The notes beneath the pieces are model-generated. The model was not told the origin of the DNA. It did no database searches and saw only the letters and a list, made by a program, of their open reading frames with translations. A stretch of 64,000 bases of DNA from Glandiceps talaboti (Eukaryota > Hemichordata > Enteropneusta > Spengelidae): positions 565,001 through 629,000 of the forward strand of contig NC_135552.1 of the NCBI RefSeq assembly GCF_964340395.1, written 5' to 3'. Numbering within the stretch: position 1 is the stretch's first letter; each line of letters begins with the position of its first letter. The position numbers were made by a program, and so were the translations under genes. This document shows positions 35,983-50,532 of the stretch, piece after piece.

Positions 35983-38900
35983 TCTCTACTGTCACTGGTC
36001 TTATAAGACATATCTCTACTGTCACCACTCTTATGAGACATATCTCTACTGTCACTGGTCTTACAAGACGTATCTCTACTGTCACTGGTCTTATAAGACA
36101 TATCTCTACTGTCACTGGTTTTATAAGACACATCTCTACTGTCACTGGTTTTATAAGACATATCTCTACTGTCACTGGTCTTATAAGACATATCTCTACT
36201 GTCACTGGTCTTATAAGACGTATCTCTACTGTCACTGGTTTTATAAGACATATCTCTACTGTCACTGGTCTTATAAGACGTATCTCTACTGTCACTGGTC
36301 TTATAAGACATATCTCTACTGTCACTGGTCTAAAAAGACGTAGCTCTACTGTCACTGGTCTTATAAGACGTATCTCTACTGTCACTGGTCTTATAAGACG
36401 TATCTCTACTGTCACTGGTCTTATAAGACATATCTCTACTGTCACTGGTCTTATAAGACGTAGCTCTACTGTCACCACTGTTATAAGACATACATCTACT
36501 GTCACTGGTCTTATAAGACATATCTCTACTGTCACTGGTCTTATAAGACATATCTCTACTGTCACTGGTCTTATAAGACATATCTCTACTGTCACTGGTC
36601 TTATAAGATGTAGCTTTACTGCCACTGGCCTTATAAGACATATCTCTACTGTCACTGGTTTTAAAAGACATATCTCTACTGTCACTGGTTTTATAAGACA
36701 TATCTATACTGTCACCGGTCTTATAAGACATATCTCTACTGTCACTGGTTTTATAAGACATATCTCTACTGTCACTGGTTTTATAAGACATATCTCTACG
36801 GTCACTGGTCTTATAAGACATATCTCTACTGTCACTGGTTTTATAAGACATATCTCTACTGTCACTGGTCTTATAAGACATATCTCTACTGTCACTGGTT
36901 TTATAAGACATATCTCTACTGTCACTGGTTTTATAAGACATATCTCTACTATCACTGGTCTTATAAGACGTAGCTCTACTGTCACTGGTCTTATAAGACA
37001 TATCTCTACTGTCACTGGTTTTATAAGACATATCTCTACTATCACTGGTTTTATAAGACATATCTCTACTATCACTGGTTTTATAAGACATATCTCTACT
37101 GTCACTGGTCTTATAAGACGTAGCTCTACTGTCACTGGTCTTATAAGACATATCTCTACTGTCACTGGTCTTATAAGACATATCTCTACTGTCACTGGTC
37201 TTATAAGACATATCTCTACTGTCACTGGTCTTATAAGACATATCTCTACTGTCACTGGTCTTATAAGACATATCTCTACTGTCACCACTGTTATGAGACA
37301 TATCTCTACAGTCACTGGTCTTATAAGACATATCTCTACTGTCACTGGTCTTATAAGACGTAGCTCTACTGTCACTGAATCTTACAAGACGTATCTCTAC
37401 TGTCACTGGTCTTATAAGACATATCTCTACTGTCACTGGTCTTATAAGACGTAGCTCTACTGTCACTGGTCTTACAAGACATATCTCTACTGTCACTGGT
37501 CTTATAAGACGTAGCTCTACTGTCACTGAATCTTACAAGACGTATCTCTACTGTCACTGGTCTTATAAGACATACCTCTACTGTCACTGGTCTTATAAGA
37601 CATATCTCTACTGTCACTGGTCTTATAAGACATATCTCTACTGTCACTGGTCTTATAAGACATATCTCTACTGTCACCACTGTTATGAGACATATCTCTA
37701 CAGTCACTGGTCTTATAAGACATATCTCTACTGTCACTGGTCTTATAAGACGTAGCTCTACTGTCACTGAATCTTACAAGACGTATCTCTACTGTCACTG
37801 GTCTTATAAGACATATCTCTACTGTCACTGGTCTTATAAGACGTAGCTCTACTGTCACTGGTCTTACAAGACATATCTCTACTGTCACTGGTCTTATAAG
37901 ACGTAGCTCTACTGTCACTGAATCTTACAAGACGTATCTCTACTGTCACTGGTCTTATAAGACATACCTCTACTGTCACTGGTCTTATAAGACATATCTC
38001 TACTGTCACTGGTCTTATAAGACATATCTCTACTGTCACTGGTTTTATAAGACATCTCTACTGTCACTGGTCTTATAAGACATATCTCTACTGTCACTGG
38101 TCTTATAAGACATATCTCTACTGTCACTGGTCTTATAAGATGTAGCTTTACTGTCACTGGTCTTATAAGACATATCTCTACTGTCACTGGTTTTATAAGA
38201 CATATCTCTACTATCACTGGTTTTATAAGACATATCTCTACTATCACTGGTTTTATAAGACATATCTCTACTGTCACTGGTCTTATAAGACGTAGCTCTA
38301 CTGTCACTGGTCTTATAAGACATATCTCTACTGTCACTGGTTTTATAAGACATATCTCTACTGTCACTGGTCTTATAAGACATATCTCTACTGTCACTGG
38401 TCTTATAAGACATATCTCTACTGTCACCACTGTTATGAGACATATCTCTACAGTCACTGGTCTTATAAGACATATCTCTACTGTCACTGGTCTTATAAGA
38501 CGTAGCTCTACTGTCACTGAATCTTACAAGACGTATCTCTACTGTCACTGGTCTTATAAGACATATCTCTACTGTCACTGGTCTTATAAGACGTAGCTCT
38601 ACTGTCACTGGTCTTACAAGACATATCTCTACTGTCACTGGTCTTATAAGACGTAGCTCTACTGTCACTGAATCTTACAAGACGTATCTCTACTGTCACT
38701 GGTCTTATAAGACATACCTCTACTGTCACTGGTCTTATAAGACATATCTCTACTGTCACTGGTCTTATAAGACATATCTCTACTGTCACTGGTTTTATAA
38801 GACATATCTCTACTGTCACTGGTCTTATAAGACATATCTCTACTGTCACTGGTCTTATAAGACATCTCTACTGTCACTGGTCTTATAAGACATATCTCTA

Positions 38901-39566
38901 CTGTCACTGGTCTTATAAGACGTAGCTCTACTGTCACTGGTCTTATAAGACATATCTCTACTGTCACTGGTCTTACAAGACGTAGCTCTACTGTCACTGG
39001 TCTTATAAGACGTAGCTCTCCTGTCACTGGTCTTATAAGATGTAGCTTTACTGTCACTGGTCTTATAAGACATATCTCTACTGTCACTGGTTTTATAAGA
39101 CATATCTCTACTATCACTGGTTTTATAAGACATATCTCTACTATCACTGGTTTTATAAGACATATCTCTACTGTCACCGGTCTTATAAGACGTAGCTCTA
39201 CTGTCACTGGTCTTATAAGACATATCTCTACTGTCACTGGTTTTATAAGACATATCTCTACTGTCACTGGTCTTATAAGACGTAGCTCTACAATCACTGG
39301 TCTTATAAGACATATCTCTACTGTCACTGGTCTTATAAGACATATCTCTACTGTCACTGGTCTTATAAGACATATCTCTACTGTCACCACTGTTATGAGA
39401 CATATCTCTACGGTCACTGGTCTTATAAGACATATCTCTACTGTCACCACTGTTATGAGACATATCTCTACTGTCACTGGTCTTATAAGACATATCTCTA
39501 CTGTCACTGGTCTTATAAGACATATCTCTACTGTCACTGGTCTTATAAGACGTAGCTCTACTGTCA

Positions 39567-40623
39567 CTGAATCTTACAAGACATATCTCTACTGTCACTG
39601 GTCTTATAAGACATATCTCTACTGTCACTGGTCTTATAAGACATATCTCTACTGTCACTGGTCTTATAAGACGTAGCTCTACTGTCACTGAATCTTACAA
39701 GACGTATCTCTACTGTCACTGGTCTTATAAGACATATCTCTACTGTCACTGGTCTTATAAGACATATCTCTACTGTCACTGGTCTTATAAGATGTATCTC
39801 TACTGTCACTGGTCTTATAAGACGTAGCTCTACTGTCACTGGTCTTATAAGACATATCTCTACTGTCACTGGTCTTATAAGACGTAGCTCTACTGTCACT
39901 GAATCTTACAAGACGTATCTCTACTGTCACTGGTCTTATAAGACATATCTCTACTGTCACTGGTCTTATAAGACATATCTCTACTGTCACTGGTCTTATA
40001 AGACGTAGCTCTACTGTCACTGAATCTTACAAGACGTATCTCTACTGTCACTGGTCTTATAAGACATACCTCTACTGTCACTGGTCTTATAAGACATATC
40101 TCTACTGTCACTGGTATAATAAGACGTATCTCTACTGTCACTGGTCTTATAAGACGTAGCTCTACTGTCACTGGTCTTATAAGACATATCTCTACTGTCA
40201 CTGGTCTTATAAGACATATCTCTACTGTCACTGGTCTTATAAGACGTAGCTCTACTGTCACTGAATCTTACAAGACGTATCTCTACTGTCACTGGTCTTA
40301 TAAGACATATCTCTACTGTCACTCGTCTTATAAGACATATCTCTACTGTCACTGGTCTTATAAGACATATGTCTACTGTCACTGGTCTTATAAGACATAT
40401 CTCTACTGTCACTGGTCTTATAAGACGTAGCTCTACTGTCACTGAATCTTACAAGACCTAGCTCTACTGTCACTGGTCTTATAAGACATATCTCTACTGT
40501 CACTGGTTTTATAAGACGTATCTCTACTGTCACTGGTCTTATAAGACATATCTCTACTGTCACTGGTCTTATAAGACATATCTCTACTGTCACTGGTCTT
40601 ATAAGACGTAGCTCTACTGTCAC
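39567..40623 (+). repeat. 1,056-bp higher-order block, copy 1
   Basis: Successive 31-bp marker units (GAATCTTAC) are spaced 121, 211, 121, 241, 181 and 181 bp. The same spacing signature recurs at 44145, 47517 and 49476. A shortened version (121, 241, 181, 181) lies at 42670-43394. Confidence 0.85.
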
Positions 40624-43600
40624 TGAATCTTACAAGACGTATCTCTACTGTCACTGGTCTTATAAGACATATCTCTACTGTCACTGGTCTTATAAGACAT
40701 ATCTCTACTGTCACTGGTCTTATAAGACATATCTCTACTGTCACTGGTTTTATAAGACATATCTCTACTGTCACTGGTCTTACAAGACGTAGCTCTACTG
40801 TCACTGGTCTTATAAGACGTAGCTCTCCTGTCACTGGTCTTATAAGATGTAGCTTTACTGTCACTGGTCTTATAAGACATATCTCTACTGTCACTGGTTT
40901 TATAAGACATATCTCTACTATCACTGGTTTTATAAGACATATCTCTACTATCACTGGTTTTATAAGACATATCTCTACTGTCACCGGTCTTATAAGACGT
41001 AGCTCTACTGTCACTGGTCTTATAAGACATATCTCTACTGTCACTGGTTTTATAAGACATATCTCTACTGTCACTGGTCTTATAAGACGTAGCTCTACAA
41101 TCACTGGTCTTATAAGACATATCTCTACTGTCACTGGTCTTATAAGACATATCTCTACTGTCACTGGTCTTATAAGACATATCTCTACTGTCACCACTGT
41201 TATGAGACATATCTCTACGGTCACTGGTCTTATAAGACATATCTCTACTGTCACCACTGTTATGAGACATATCTCTACTGTCACTGGTCTTATAAGACAT
41301 ATCTCTACTGTCACTGGTCTTATAAGACATATCTCTACTGTCACTGGTCTTATAAGACGTAGCTCTACTGTCACTGAATCTTACAAGACATATCTCTACT
41401 GTCACTGGTCTTATAAGACATATCTCTACTGTCACTGGTCTTATAAGACATATCTCTACTGTCACTGGTCTTATAAGACGTAGCTCTACTGTCACTGAAT
41501 CTTACAAGACGTATCTCTACTGTCACTGGTCTTATAAGACATATCTCTACTGTCACTGGTCTTATAAGACATATCTCTACTGTCACTGGTCTTATAAGAT
41601 GTATCTCTACTGTCACTGGTCTTATAAGACGTAGCTCTACTGTCACTGGTCTTATAAGACATATCTCTACTGTCACTGGTCTTATAAGACGTAGCTCTAC
41701 TGTCACTGGTCTTATAAGACGTAGCTCTACTGTCACTGAATCTTATAAGACATATCTCTACTGTCACTGGTCTTATAAGACATATCTCTACTGTCACTGG
41801 TCTTATAAGACGTAGCTCTACTGTCACTGAATCTTACAAGACGTATCTCTACTGTCACTGGTCTTATAAGACATATCTCTACTGTCACTGGTCTTATAAG
41901 ACGTAGCTCTACTGTCACTGAATCTTACAAGACGTATCTCTACTGTCACTGGTCTTATAAGACATATCTCTACTGTCACTGGTTTTATAAGACGTATCTC
42001 TACTGTCACTGGTCTTATAAGACATATCTCTACTGTCACTGGTCTTATAAGACATATCTCTACTGTCACTGGTCTTATAAGACGTAGCTCTACTGTCACT
42101 GAATCTTACAAGACGTATCTCTACTGTCACTGGTCTTATAAGACATATCTCTACTGTCACTGGTCTTATAAGACATATCTCTACTGTCACTGGTCTTATA
42201 AGACATATCTCTACTGTCACTGGTTTTATAAGACATATCTCTACTGTCACTGGTCTTACAAGACGTAGCTCTACTGTCACTGGTCTTATAAGACGTAGCT
42301 CTCCTGTCACTGGTCTTATAAGATGTAGCTTTACTGTCACTGGTCTTATAAGACATATCTCTACTGTCACTGGTTTTATAAGACATATCTCTACTATCAC
42401 TGGTTTTATAAGACATATCTCTACTATCACTGGTTTTATAAGACATATCTCTACTGTCACCGGTCTTATAAGACCTAGTTCTACTGTCACTGGTCTTATA
42501 AGACATATCTCTACTGTCACTGGTTTTATAAGACGTATCTCTACTGTCACTGGTCTTATAAGATGTATCTCTACTGTCACTGGTCTTATAAGACGTAGCT
42601 CTACTGTCACTGGTCTTATAAGACATATCTCTACTGTCACTGGTCTTATAAGACGTAGCTCTACTGTCACTGAATCTTACAAGACGTATCTCTACTGTCA
42701 CTGGTCTTATAAGACATATCTCTACTGTCACTGGTCTTATAAGACATATCTCTACTGTCACTGGTCTTATAAGACGTAGCTCTACTGTCACTGAATCTTA
42801 CAAGACGTATCTCTACTGTCACTGGTCTTATAAGACATACCTCTACTGTCACTGGTCTTATAAGACATATCTCTACTGTCACTGGTATAATAAGACGTAT
42901 CTCTACTGTCACTGGTCTTATAAGACGTAGCTCTACTGTCAATGGTCTTATAAGACATATCTCTACTGTCACTGGTCTTATAAGACATATCTCTACTGTC
43001 ACTGGTCTTATAAGACGTAGCTCTACTGTCACTGAATCTTACAAGACGTATCTCTACTGTCACTGGTCTTATAAGACATATCTCTACTGTCACTGGTCTT
43101 ATAAGACATATCTCTACTGTCACTGGTCTTATAAGACATATGTCTACTGTCACTGGTCTTATAAGACATATCTCTACTGTCACTGGTCTTATAAGACGTA
43201 GCTCTACTGTCACTGAATCTTACAAGACCTAGCTCTACTGTCACTGGTCTTATAAGACATATCTCTACTGTCACTGGTTTTATAAGACGTATCTCTACTG
43301 TCACTGGTCTTATAAGACATATCTCTACTGTCACTGGTCTTATAAGACATATCTCTACTGTCACTGGTCTTATAAGACGTAGCTCTACTGTCACTGAATC
43401 TTACAAGACGTATCTCTACTGTCACTGGTCTTATAAGACATATCTCTACTGTCACTGGTCTTATAAGACATATCTCTACTGTCACTGGTCTTATAAGACA
43501 TATCTCTACTGTCACTGGTTTTATAAGACATATCTCTACTGTCACTGGTCTTACAAGACGTAGCTCTACTGTCACTGGTCTTATAAGACGTAGCTCTCCT

Positions 43601-44144
43601 GTCACTGGTCTTATAAGATGTAGCTTTACTGTCACTGGTCTTATAAGACATATCTCTACTGTCACTGGTTTTATAAGACATATCTCTACTATCACTGGTT
43701 TTATAAGACATATCTCTACTATCACTGGTTTTATAAGACATATCTCTACTGTCACCGGTCTTATAAGACGTAGCTCTACTGTCACTGGTCTTATAAGACA
43801 TATCTCTACTGTCACTGGTTTTATAAGACATATCTCTACTGTCACTGGTCTTATAAGACGTAGCTCTACAATCACTGGTCTTATAAGACATATCTCTACT
43901 GTCACTGGTCTTATAAGACATATCTCTACTGTCACTGGTCTTATAAGACATATCTCTACTGTCACCACTGTTATGAGACATATCTCTACGGTCACTGGTC
44001 TTATAAGACATATCTCTACTGTCACCACTGTTATGAGACATATCTCTACTGTCACTGGTCTTATAAGACATATCTCTACTGTCACTGGTCTTATAAGACA
44101 TATCTCTACTGTCACTGGTCTTATAAGACGTAGCTCTACTGTCA

Positions 44145-45201
44145 CTGAATCTTACAAGACATATCTCTACTGTCACTGGTCTTATAAGACATATCTCTAC
44201 TGTCACTGGTCTTATAAGACATATCTCTACTGTCACTGGTCTTATAAGACGTAGCTCTACTGTCACTGAATCTTACAAGACGTATCTCTACTGTCACTGG
44301 TCTTATAAGACATATCTCTACTGTCACTGGTCTTATAAGACATATCTCTACTGTCACTGGTCTTATAAGATGTATCTCTACTGTCACTGGTCTTATAAGA
44401 CGTAGCTCTACTGTCACTGGTCTTATAAGACATATCTCTACTGTCACTGGTCTTATAAGACGTAGCTCTACTGTCACTGAATCTTACAAGACGTATCTCT
44501 ACTGTCACTGGTCTTATAAGACATATCTCTACTGTCACTGGTCTTATAAGACATATCTCTACTGTCACTGGTCTTATAAGACGTAGCTCTACTGTCACTG
44601 AATCTTACAAGACGTATCTCTACTGTCACTGGTCTTATAAGACATACCTCTACTGTCACTGGTCTTATAAGACATATCTCTACTGTCACTGGTATAATAA
44701 GACGTATCTCTACTGTCACTGGTCTTATAAGACGTAGCTCTACTGTCACTGGTCTTATAAGACATATCTCTACTGTCACTGGTCTTATAAGACATATCTC
44801 TACTGTCACTGGTCTTATAAGACGTAGCTCTACTGTCACTGAATCTTACAAGACGTATCTCTACTGTCACTGGTCTTATAAGACATATCTCTACTGTCAC
44901 TGGTCTTATAAGACATATCTCTACTGTCACTGGTCTTATAAGACATATGTCTACTGTCACTGGTCTTATAAGACATATCTCTACTGTCACTGGTCTTATA
45001 AGACGTAGCTCTACTGTCACTGAATCTTACAAGACCTAGCTCTACTGTCACTGGTCTTATAAGACATATCTCTACTGTCACTGGTTTTATAAGACGTATC
45101 TCTACTGTCACTGGTCTTATAAGACATATCTCTACTGTCACTGGTCTTATAAGACATATCTCTACTGTCACTGGTCTTATAAGACGTAGCTCTACTGTCA
45201 C
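44145..45201 (+). repeat. 1,056-bp higher-order block, copy 2
   Basis: It has the same six-interval marker signature as 39567-40623. It lies inside a segment that repeats 40442-41495 at a 2,771-bp offset. Confidence 0.85.
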
Positions 45202-47516
45202 TGAATCTTACAAGACGTATCTCTACTGTCACTGGTCTTATAAGACATATCTCTACTGTCACTGGTCTTATAAGACATATCTCTACTGTCACTGGTCTTA
45301 TAAGACATATCTCTACTGTCACTGGTTTTATAAGACATATCTCTACTGTCACTGGTCTTATAAGACATATCTTTACTGTCACTGGTCTTATAAGACATAT
45401 CTCTACTGTCACTGGTCTTATAAGACATATCTCTACTGTCACCACTGTTATGAGACATATCTCTACGGTCACTGGTCTTATAAGACGTAGCTCTACTGTC
45501 AATGGTCTTACAAGACGTAGCTTTACTGTCACTGGTCTTATAAGACATATCTCTACTGTCACTGGTCTTATAAGACGTATCTCTACTGTCACTGGTCTTA
45601 TAAGACGTAGCTCTACTGTCACTGGTCTTATAAGACGTATCTCTACTGTCACTGGTCTTATAAGACGTAGCTCTACTGTCACTGGTCTTATAAGACATAG
45701 CTCTACTGTCACTGGTCTTATAAGACGTAGCTCTACTGTCACTGAATCTTACAAGACGTATCTCTACTGTCACTGGTCTTATAAGACATATCTCTACTGT
45801 CACTGGTCTTATAAGACATATCTCTACTGTCACTGGTCTTATAAGACGTAGCTCTACTGTCACTGAATCTTACAAGACGTATCTCTACTGTCACTGGTCT
45901 TATAAGACATACCTCTACTGTCACTGGTCTTATAAGACATATCTCTACTGTCACTGGTCTTATAAGACGTATCTCTACTGTCACTGGTCTTATAAGACGT
46001 AGCTCTACTGTCACTGGTCTTATAAGACATATCTCTACTGTCACTGGTCTTATAAGACATATCTCTACTGTCACTGGTCTTATAAGACGTAGCTCTACTG
46101 TCACTGAATCTTACAAGACGTATCTCTACTGTCACTGGTCTTATAAGACATATCTCTACTGTCACTGGTCTTATAAGACATATCTCTACTGTCACTGGTC
46201 TTAAAAGACATATCTCTACTGTCACTGGTCTTATAAGACATATCTCTACTGTCACTGGTCTTATAAGACGTAGCTCTACTGTCACTGAATCTTACAAGAC
46301 CTAGCTCTACTGTCACTGGTCTTATAAGACATATCTCTACTGTCACTGGTCTTATAAGACGTATCTCTACTGTCACTGGTCTTATAAGACATATCTCTAC
46401 TGTCACTGGTCTTATAAGACATATCTCTACTGTCAATGGTCTTATAAGACATATCTCTACTGTCACTGGTCTTATAAGACGTAGCTCTACTGTCACTGAA
46501 TCTTACAAGACGTATCTCTACTGTCACTGGTCTTATAAGACATATCTCTACTGTCACTGGTCTTATAAGACATATCTCTACTGTCACTGGTCTTATAAGA
46601 CATATCTCTACTGTCACTGGTTTTATAAGACATATCTCTACTGTCACTGGTCTTATAAGACATATCTTTACTGTCACTGGTCTTATAAGACATATCTCTA
46701 CTGTCACTGGTCTTATAAGACGTATCTCTACTGTCACTGGTCTTATAAGACATAACTCTACTGTCACTGGTCTTACAAGACATATCTCTACTGTCACTGG
46801 TCTTATAAGACGTATCTCTACTGTCACTGGTCTTATAAGACGTAGCTCTACTGTCACTGGTCTTATAAGACGTAGCTCTACTGTCACTGGTCTTATAAGA
46901 CATATCTCTACTGTCACTGGTCTTACAAGACGTAGCTCTACTGTCACTGGTCTTATAAGACGTAGCTCTCCTGTCACTGGTCTTATAAGATGTAGCTTTA
47001 CTGTCACTGGTCTTATAAGACATATCTCTACTGTCACTGGTTTTATAAGACATATCTCTACTATCACTGGTTTTATAAGACATATCTCTACTATCACTGG
47101 TTTTATAAGACATATCTCTACTGTCACCGGTCTTATAAGACGTAGCTCTACTGTCACTGGTCTTATAAGACATATCTCTACTGTCACTGGTTTTATAAGA
47201 CATATCTCTACTGTCACTGGTCTTATAAGACGTAGCTCTACAGTCACTGGTCTTATAAGACATATCTCTACTGTCATTGGTCTTATAAGACATATCTCTA
47301 CTGTCACTGGTCTTATAAGACAAATCTCTACTGTCACCACTGTTATGAGACATATCTCTACGGTCACTGGTCTTATAAGACATATCTCTACTGTCACCAC
47401 TGTTATGAGACATATCTCTACTGTCACTGGTCTTATAAGACATATCTCTACTGTCACTGGTCTTATAAGACATATCTCTACTGTCACTGGTCTTATAAGA
47501 CGTAGCTCTACTGTCA

Positions 47517-48573
47517 CTGAATCTTACAAGACGTATCTCTACTGTCACTGGTCTTATAAGACATATCTCTACTGTCACTGGTCTTATAAGACATATCTCT
47601 ACTGTCACTGGTCTTATAAGACGTAGCTCTACTGTCACTGAATCTTACAAGACGTATCTCTACTGTCACTGGTCTTATAAGACATATCTCTACTGTCACT
47701 GGTCTTATAAGACATATCTCTACTGTCACTGGTATTATAAGATGTATCTCTACTGTCACTGGTCTTATAAGACGTAGCTCTACTGTCACTGGTCTTATAA
47801 GACATATCTCTACTGTCACTGGTCTTATAAGACGTAGCTCTACTGTCACTGAATCTTACAAGACGTATCTCTACTGTCACTGGTCTTATAAGACATATCT
47901 CTACTGTCACTGGTCTTATAAGACATATCTCTACTGTCACTGGTCTTATAAGACGTAGCTCTACTGTCACTGAATCTTACAAGACGTATCTCTACTGTCA
48001 CTGGTCTTATAAGACATACCTCTACTGTCACTGGTCTTATAAGACATATCTCTACTGTCACTGGTATAATAAGACGTATCTCTACTGTCACTGGTCTTAT
48101 AAGACGTAGCTCTACTGTCACTGGTCTTATAAGACATATCTCTACTGTCACTGGTCTTATAAGACATATCTCTACTGTCACTGGTCTTATAAGACGTAGC
48201 TCTACTGTCACTGAATCTTACAAGACGTATCTCTACTGTCACTGGTCTTATAAGACATATCTCTACTGTCACTGGTCTTATAAGACATATCTCTACTGTC
48301 ACTGGTCTTATAAGACATATCTGTACTGTCACTGGTCTTATAAGACATATCTCTACTGTCACTGGTCTTATAAGACGTAGCTCTACTGTCACTGAATCTT
48401 ACAAGACCTAGCTCTACTGTCACTGGTCTTATAAGACATATCTCTACTGTCACTGGTTTTATAAGACGTATCTCTACTGTCACTGGTCTTATAAGACATA
48501 TCTCTACTGTCACTGGTCTTATAAGACATATCTCTACTGTCACTGGTCTTATAAGACGTAGCTCTACTGTCAA
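47517..48573 (+). repeat. 1,056-bp higher-order block, copy 3
   Basis: The marker spacing is identical to copies 1 and 2; it is followed by a 541-bp marker-free segment, as is copy 2. Confidence 0.85.
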
Positions 48574-49475
48574 TGAATCTTACAAGACGTATCTCTACTG
48601 TCACTGGTCTTATAAGACATATCTCTACTGTCACTGGTCTTATAAGACATATCTCTACTGTCACTGGTCTTATAAGACATATCTCTACTGTCACTGGTTT
48701 TATAAGACATATCTCTACTGTCACTGGTCTTATAAGACATTTCTTTACTGTCACTGGTCTTATAAGACATATCTCTACTGTCACTGGTCTTATAAGACAT
48801 ATCTCTACTGTCACCACTGTTATGAGACATATCTCTACGGTCACTGGTCTTATAAGACGTAGCTCTACTGTCAATGGTCTTACAAGACGTAGCTTTACTG
48901 TCACTGGTCTTATAAGACATATCTCTACTGTCACTGGTCTTATAAGACGTATCTCTACTGTCACTGGTCTTATAAGACGTAGCTCTACTGTCACTGGTCT
49001 TATAAGACGTATCTCTACTGTCACTGGTCTTATAAGACGTAGCTCTACTGTCACTGGTCTTATAAGACATAGCTCTACTGTCACTGGTCTTATAAGACGT
49101 AGCTCTACTGTCACTGAATCTTACAAGACGTATCTCTACTGTCACTGGTCTTATAAGACATATCTCTACTGTCACTGGTCTTATAAGACATATCTCTACT
49201 GTCACTGGTCTTATAAGACGTAGCTCTACTGTCACTGAATCTTACATGACGTATCTCTACTGTCACTGGTCTTATAAGACATACCTCTACTGTCACTGTT
49301 CTTATAAGACATATCTCTACTGTCACTGGTCTTATAAGACGTATCTCTACTGTCACTGGTCTTATAAGACGTACCTCTACTGTCACTGGTCTTATAAGAC
49401 ATATCTCTACTGTCACTGGTCTTATAAGACATATCTCTACTGTCACTGGTCTTATAAGACGTAGCTCTACTGTCA

Positions 49476-50532
49476 CTGAATCTTACAAGACATATCTCTA
49501 CTGTCACTGGTCTTATAAGACATATCTCTACTGTCACTGGTCTTATAAGACATATCTCTACTGTCACTGGTCTTATAAGACGTAGCTCTACTGTCACTGA
49601 ATCTTACAAGACGTATCTCTACTGTCACTGGTCTTATAAGACATATCTCTACTGTCACTGGTCTTATAAGACATATCTCTACTGTCACTGGTCTTATAAG
49701 ATGTATCTCTACTGTCACTGGTCTTATAAGACGTAGCTCTACTGTCACTGGTCTTATAAGACATATCTCTACTGTCACTGGTCTTATAAGACGTAGCTCT
49801 ACTGTCACTGAATCTTACAAGACGTATCTCTACTGTCACTGGTCTTATAAGACATATCTCTACTGTCACTGGTCTTATAAGACATATCTCTACTGTCACT
49901 GGTCTTATAAGACGTAGCTCTACTGTCACTGAATCTTACAAGACGTATCTCTACTGTCACTGGTCTTATAAGACATACCTCTACTGTCACTGGTCTTATA
50001 AGACATATCTCTACTGTCACTGGTATAATAAGACGTATCTCTACTGTCACTGGTCTTATAAGACGTAGCTCTACTGTCACTGGTCTTATAAGACATATCT
50101 CTACTGTCACTGGTCTTATAAGACATATCTCTACTGTCACTGGTCTTATAAGACGTAGCTCTACTGTCACTGAATCTTACAAGACGTATCTCTACTGTCA
50201 CTGGTCTTATAAGACATATCTCTACTGTCACTGGTCTTATAAGACATATCTCTACTGTCACTGGTCTTATAAGACATATCTCTACTGTCACTGGTCTTAT
50301 AAGACATATCACTACTGTCACTGGTCTTATAAGACGTAGCTCTACTGTCACTGAATCTTACAAGACGTAGCTCTACTGTCACTGGTCTTATAAGACATAT
50401 CTCTACTGTCACTGGTTTTATAAGACGTATCTCTACTGTCACTGGTCTTATAAGACATATCTCTACTGTCACTGGTCTTATAAGACATATCTCTATTGTC
50501 ACTGGTCTTATAAGACGTAGCTCTACTGTCAC
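49476..50532 (+). repeat. 1,056-bp higher-order block, copy 4
   Basis: The marker spacing is the same; it is again followed by a 541-bp marker-free segment (50532-51073). Confidence 0.85.

Noticed and set aside
35955-37454. 499-codon plus-strand ORF and dozens of long ORFs in the right half
   Set aside because: They are the 30-bp satellite read in a frame without stops; equally long ORFs occur on the opposite strand, and 31-bp units break every frame.
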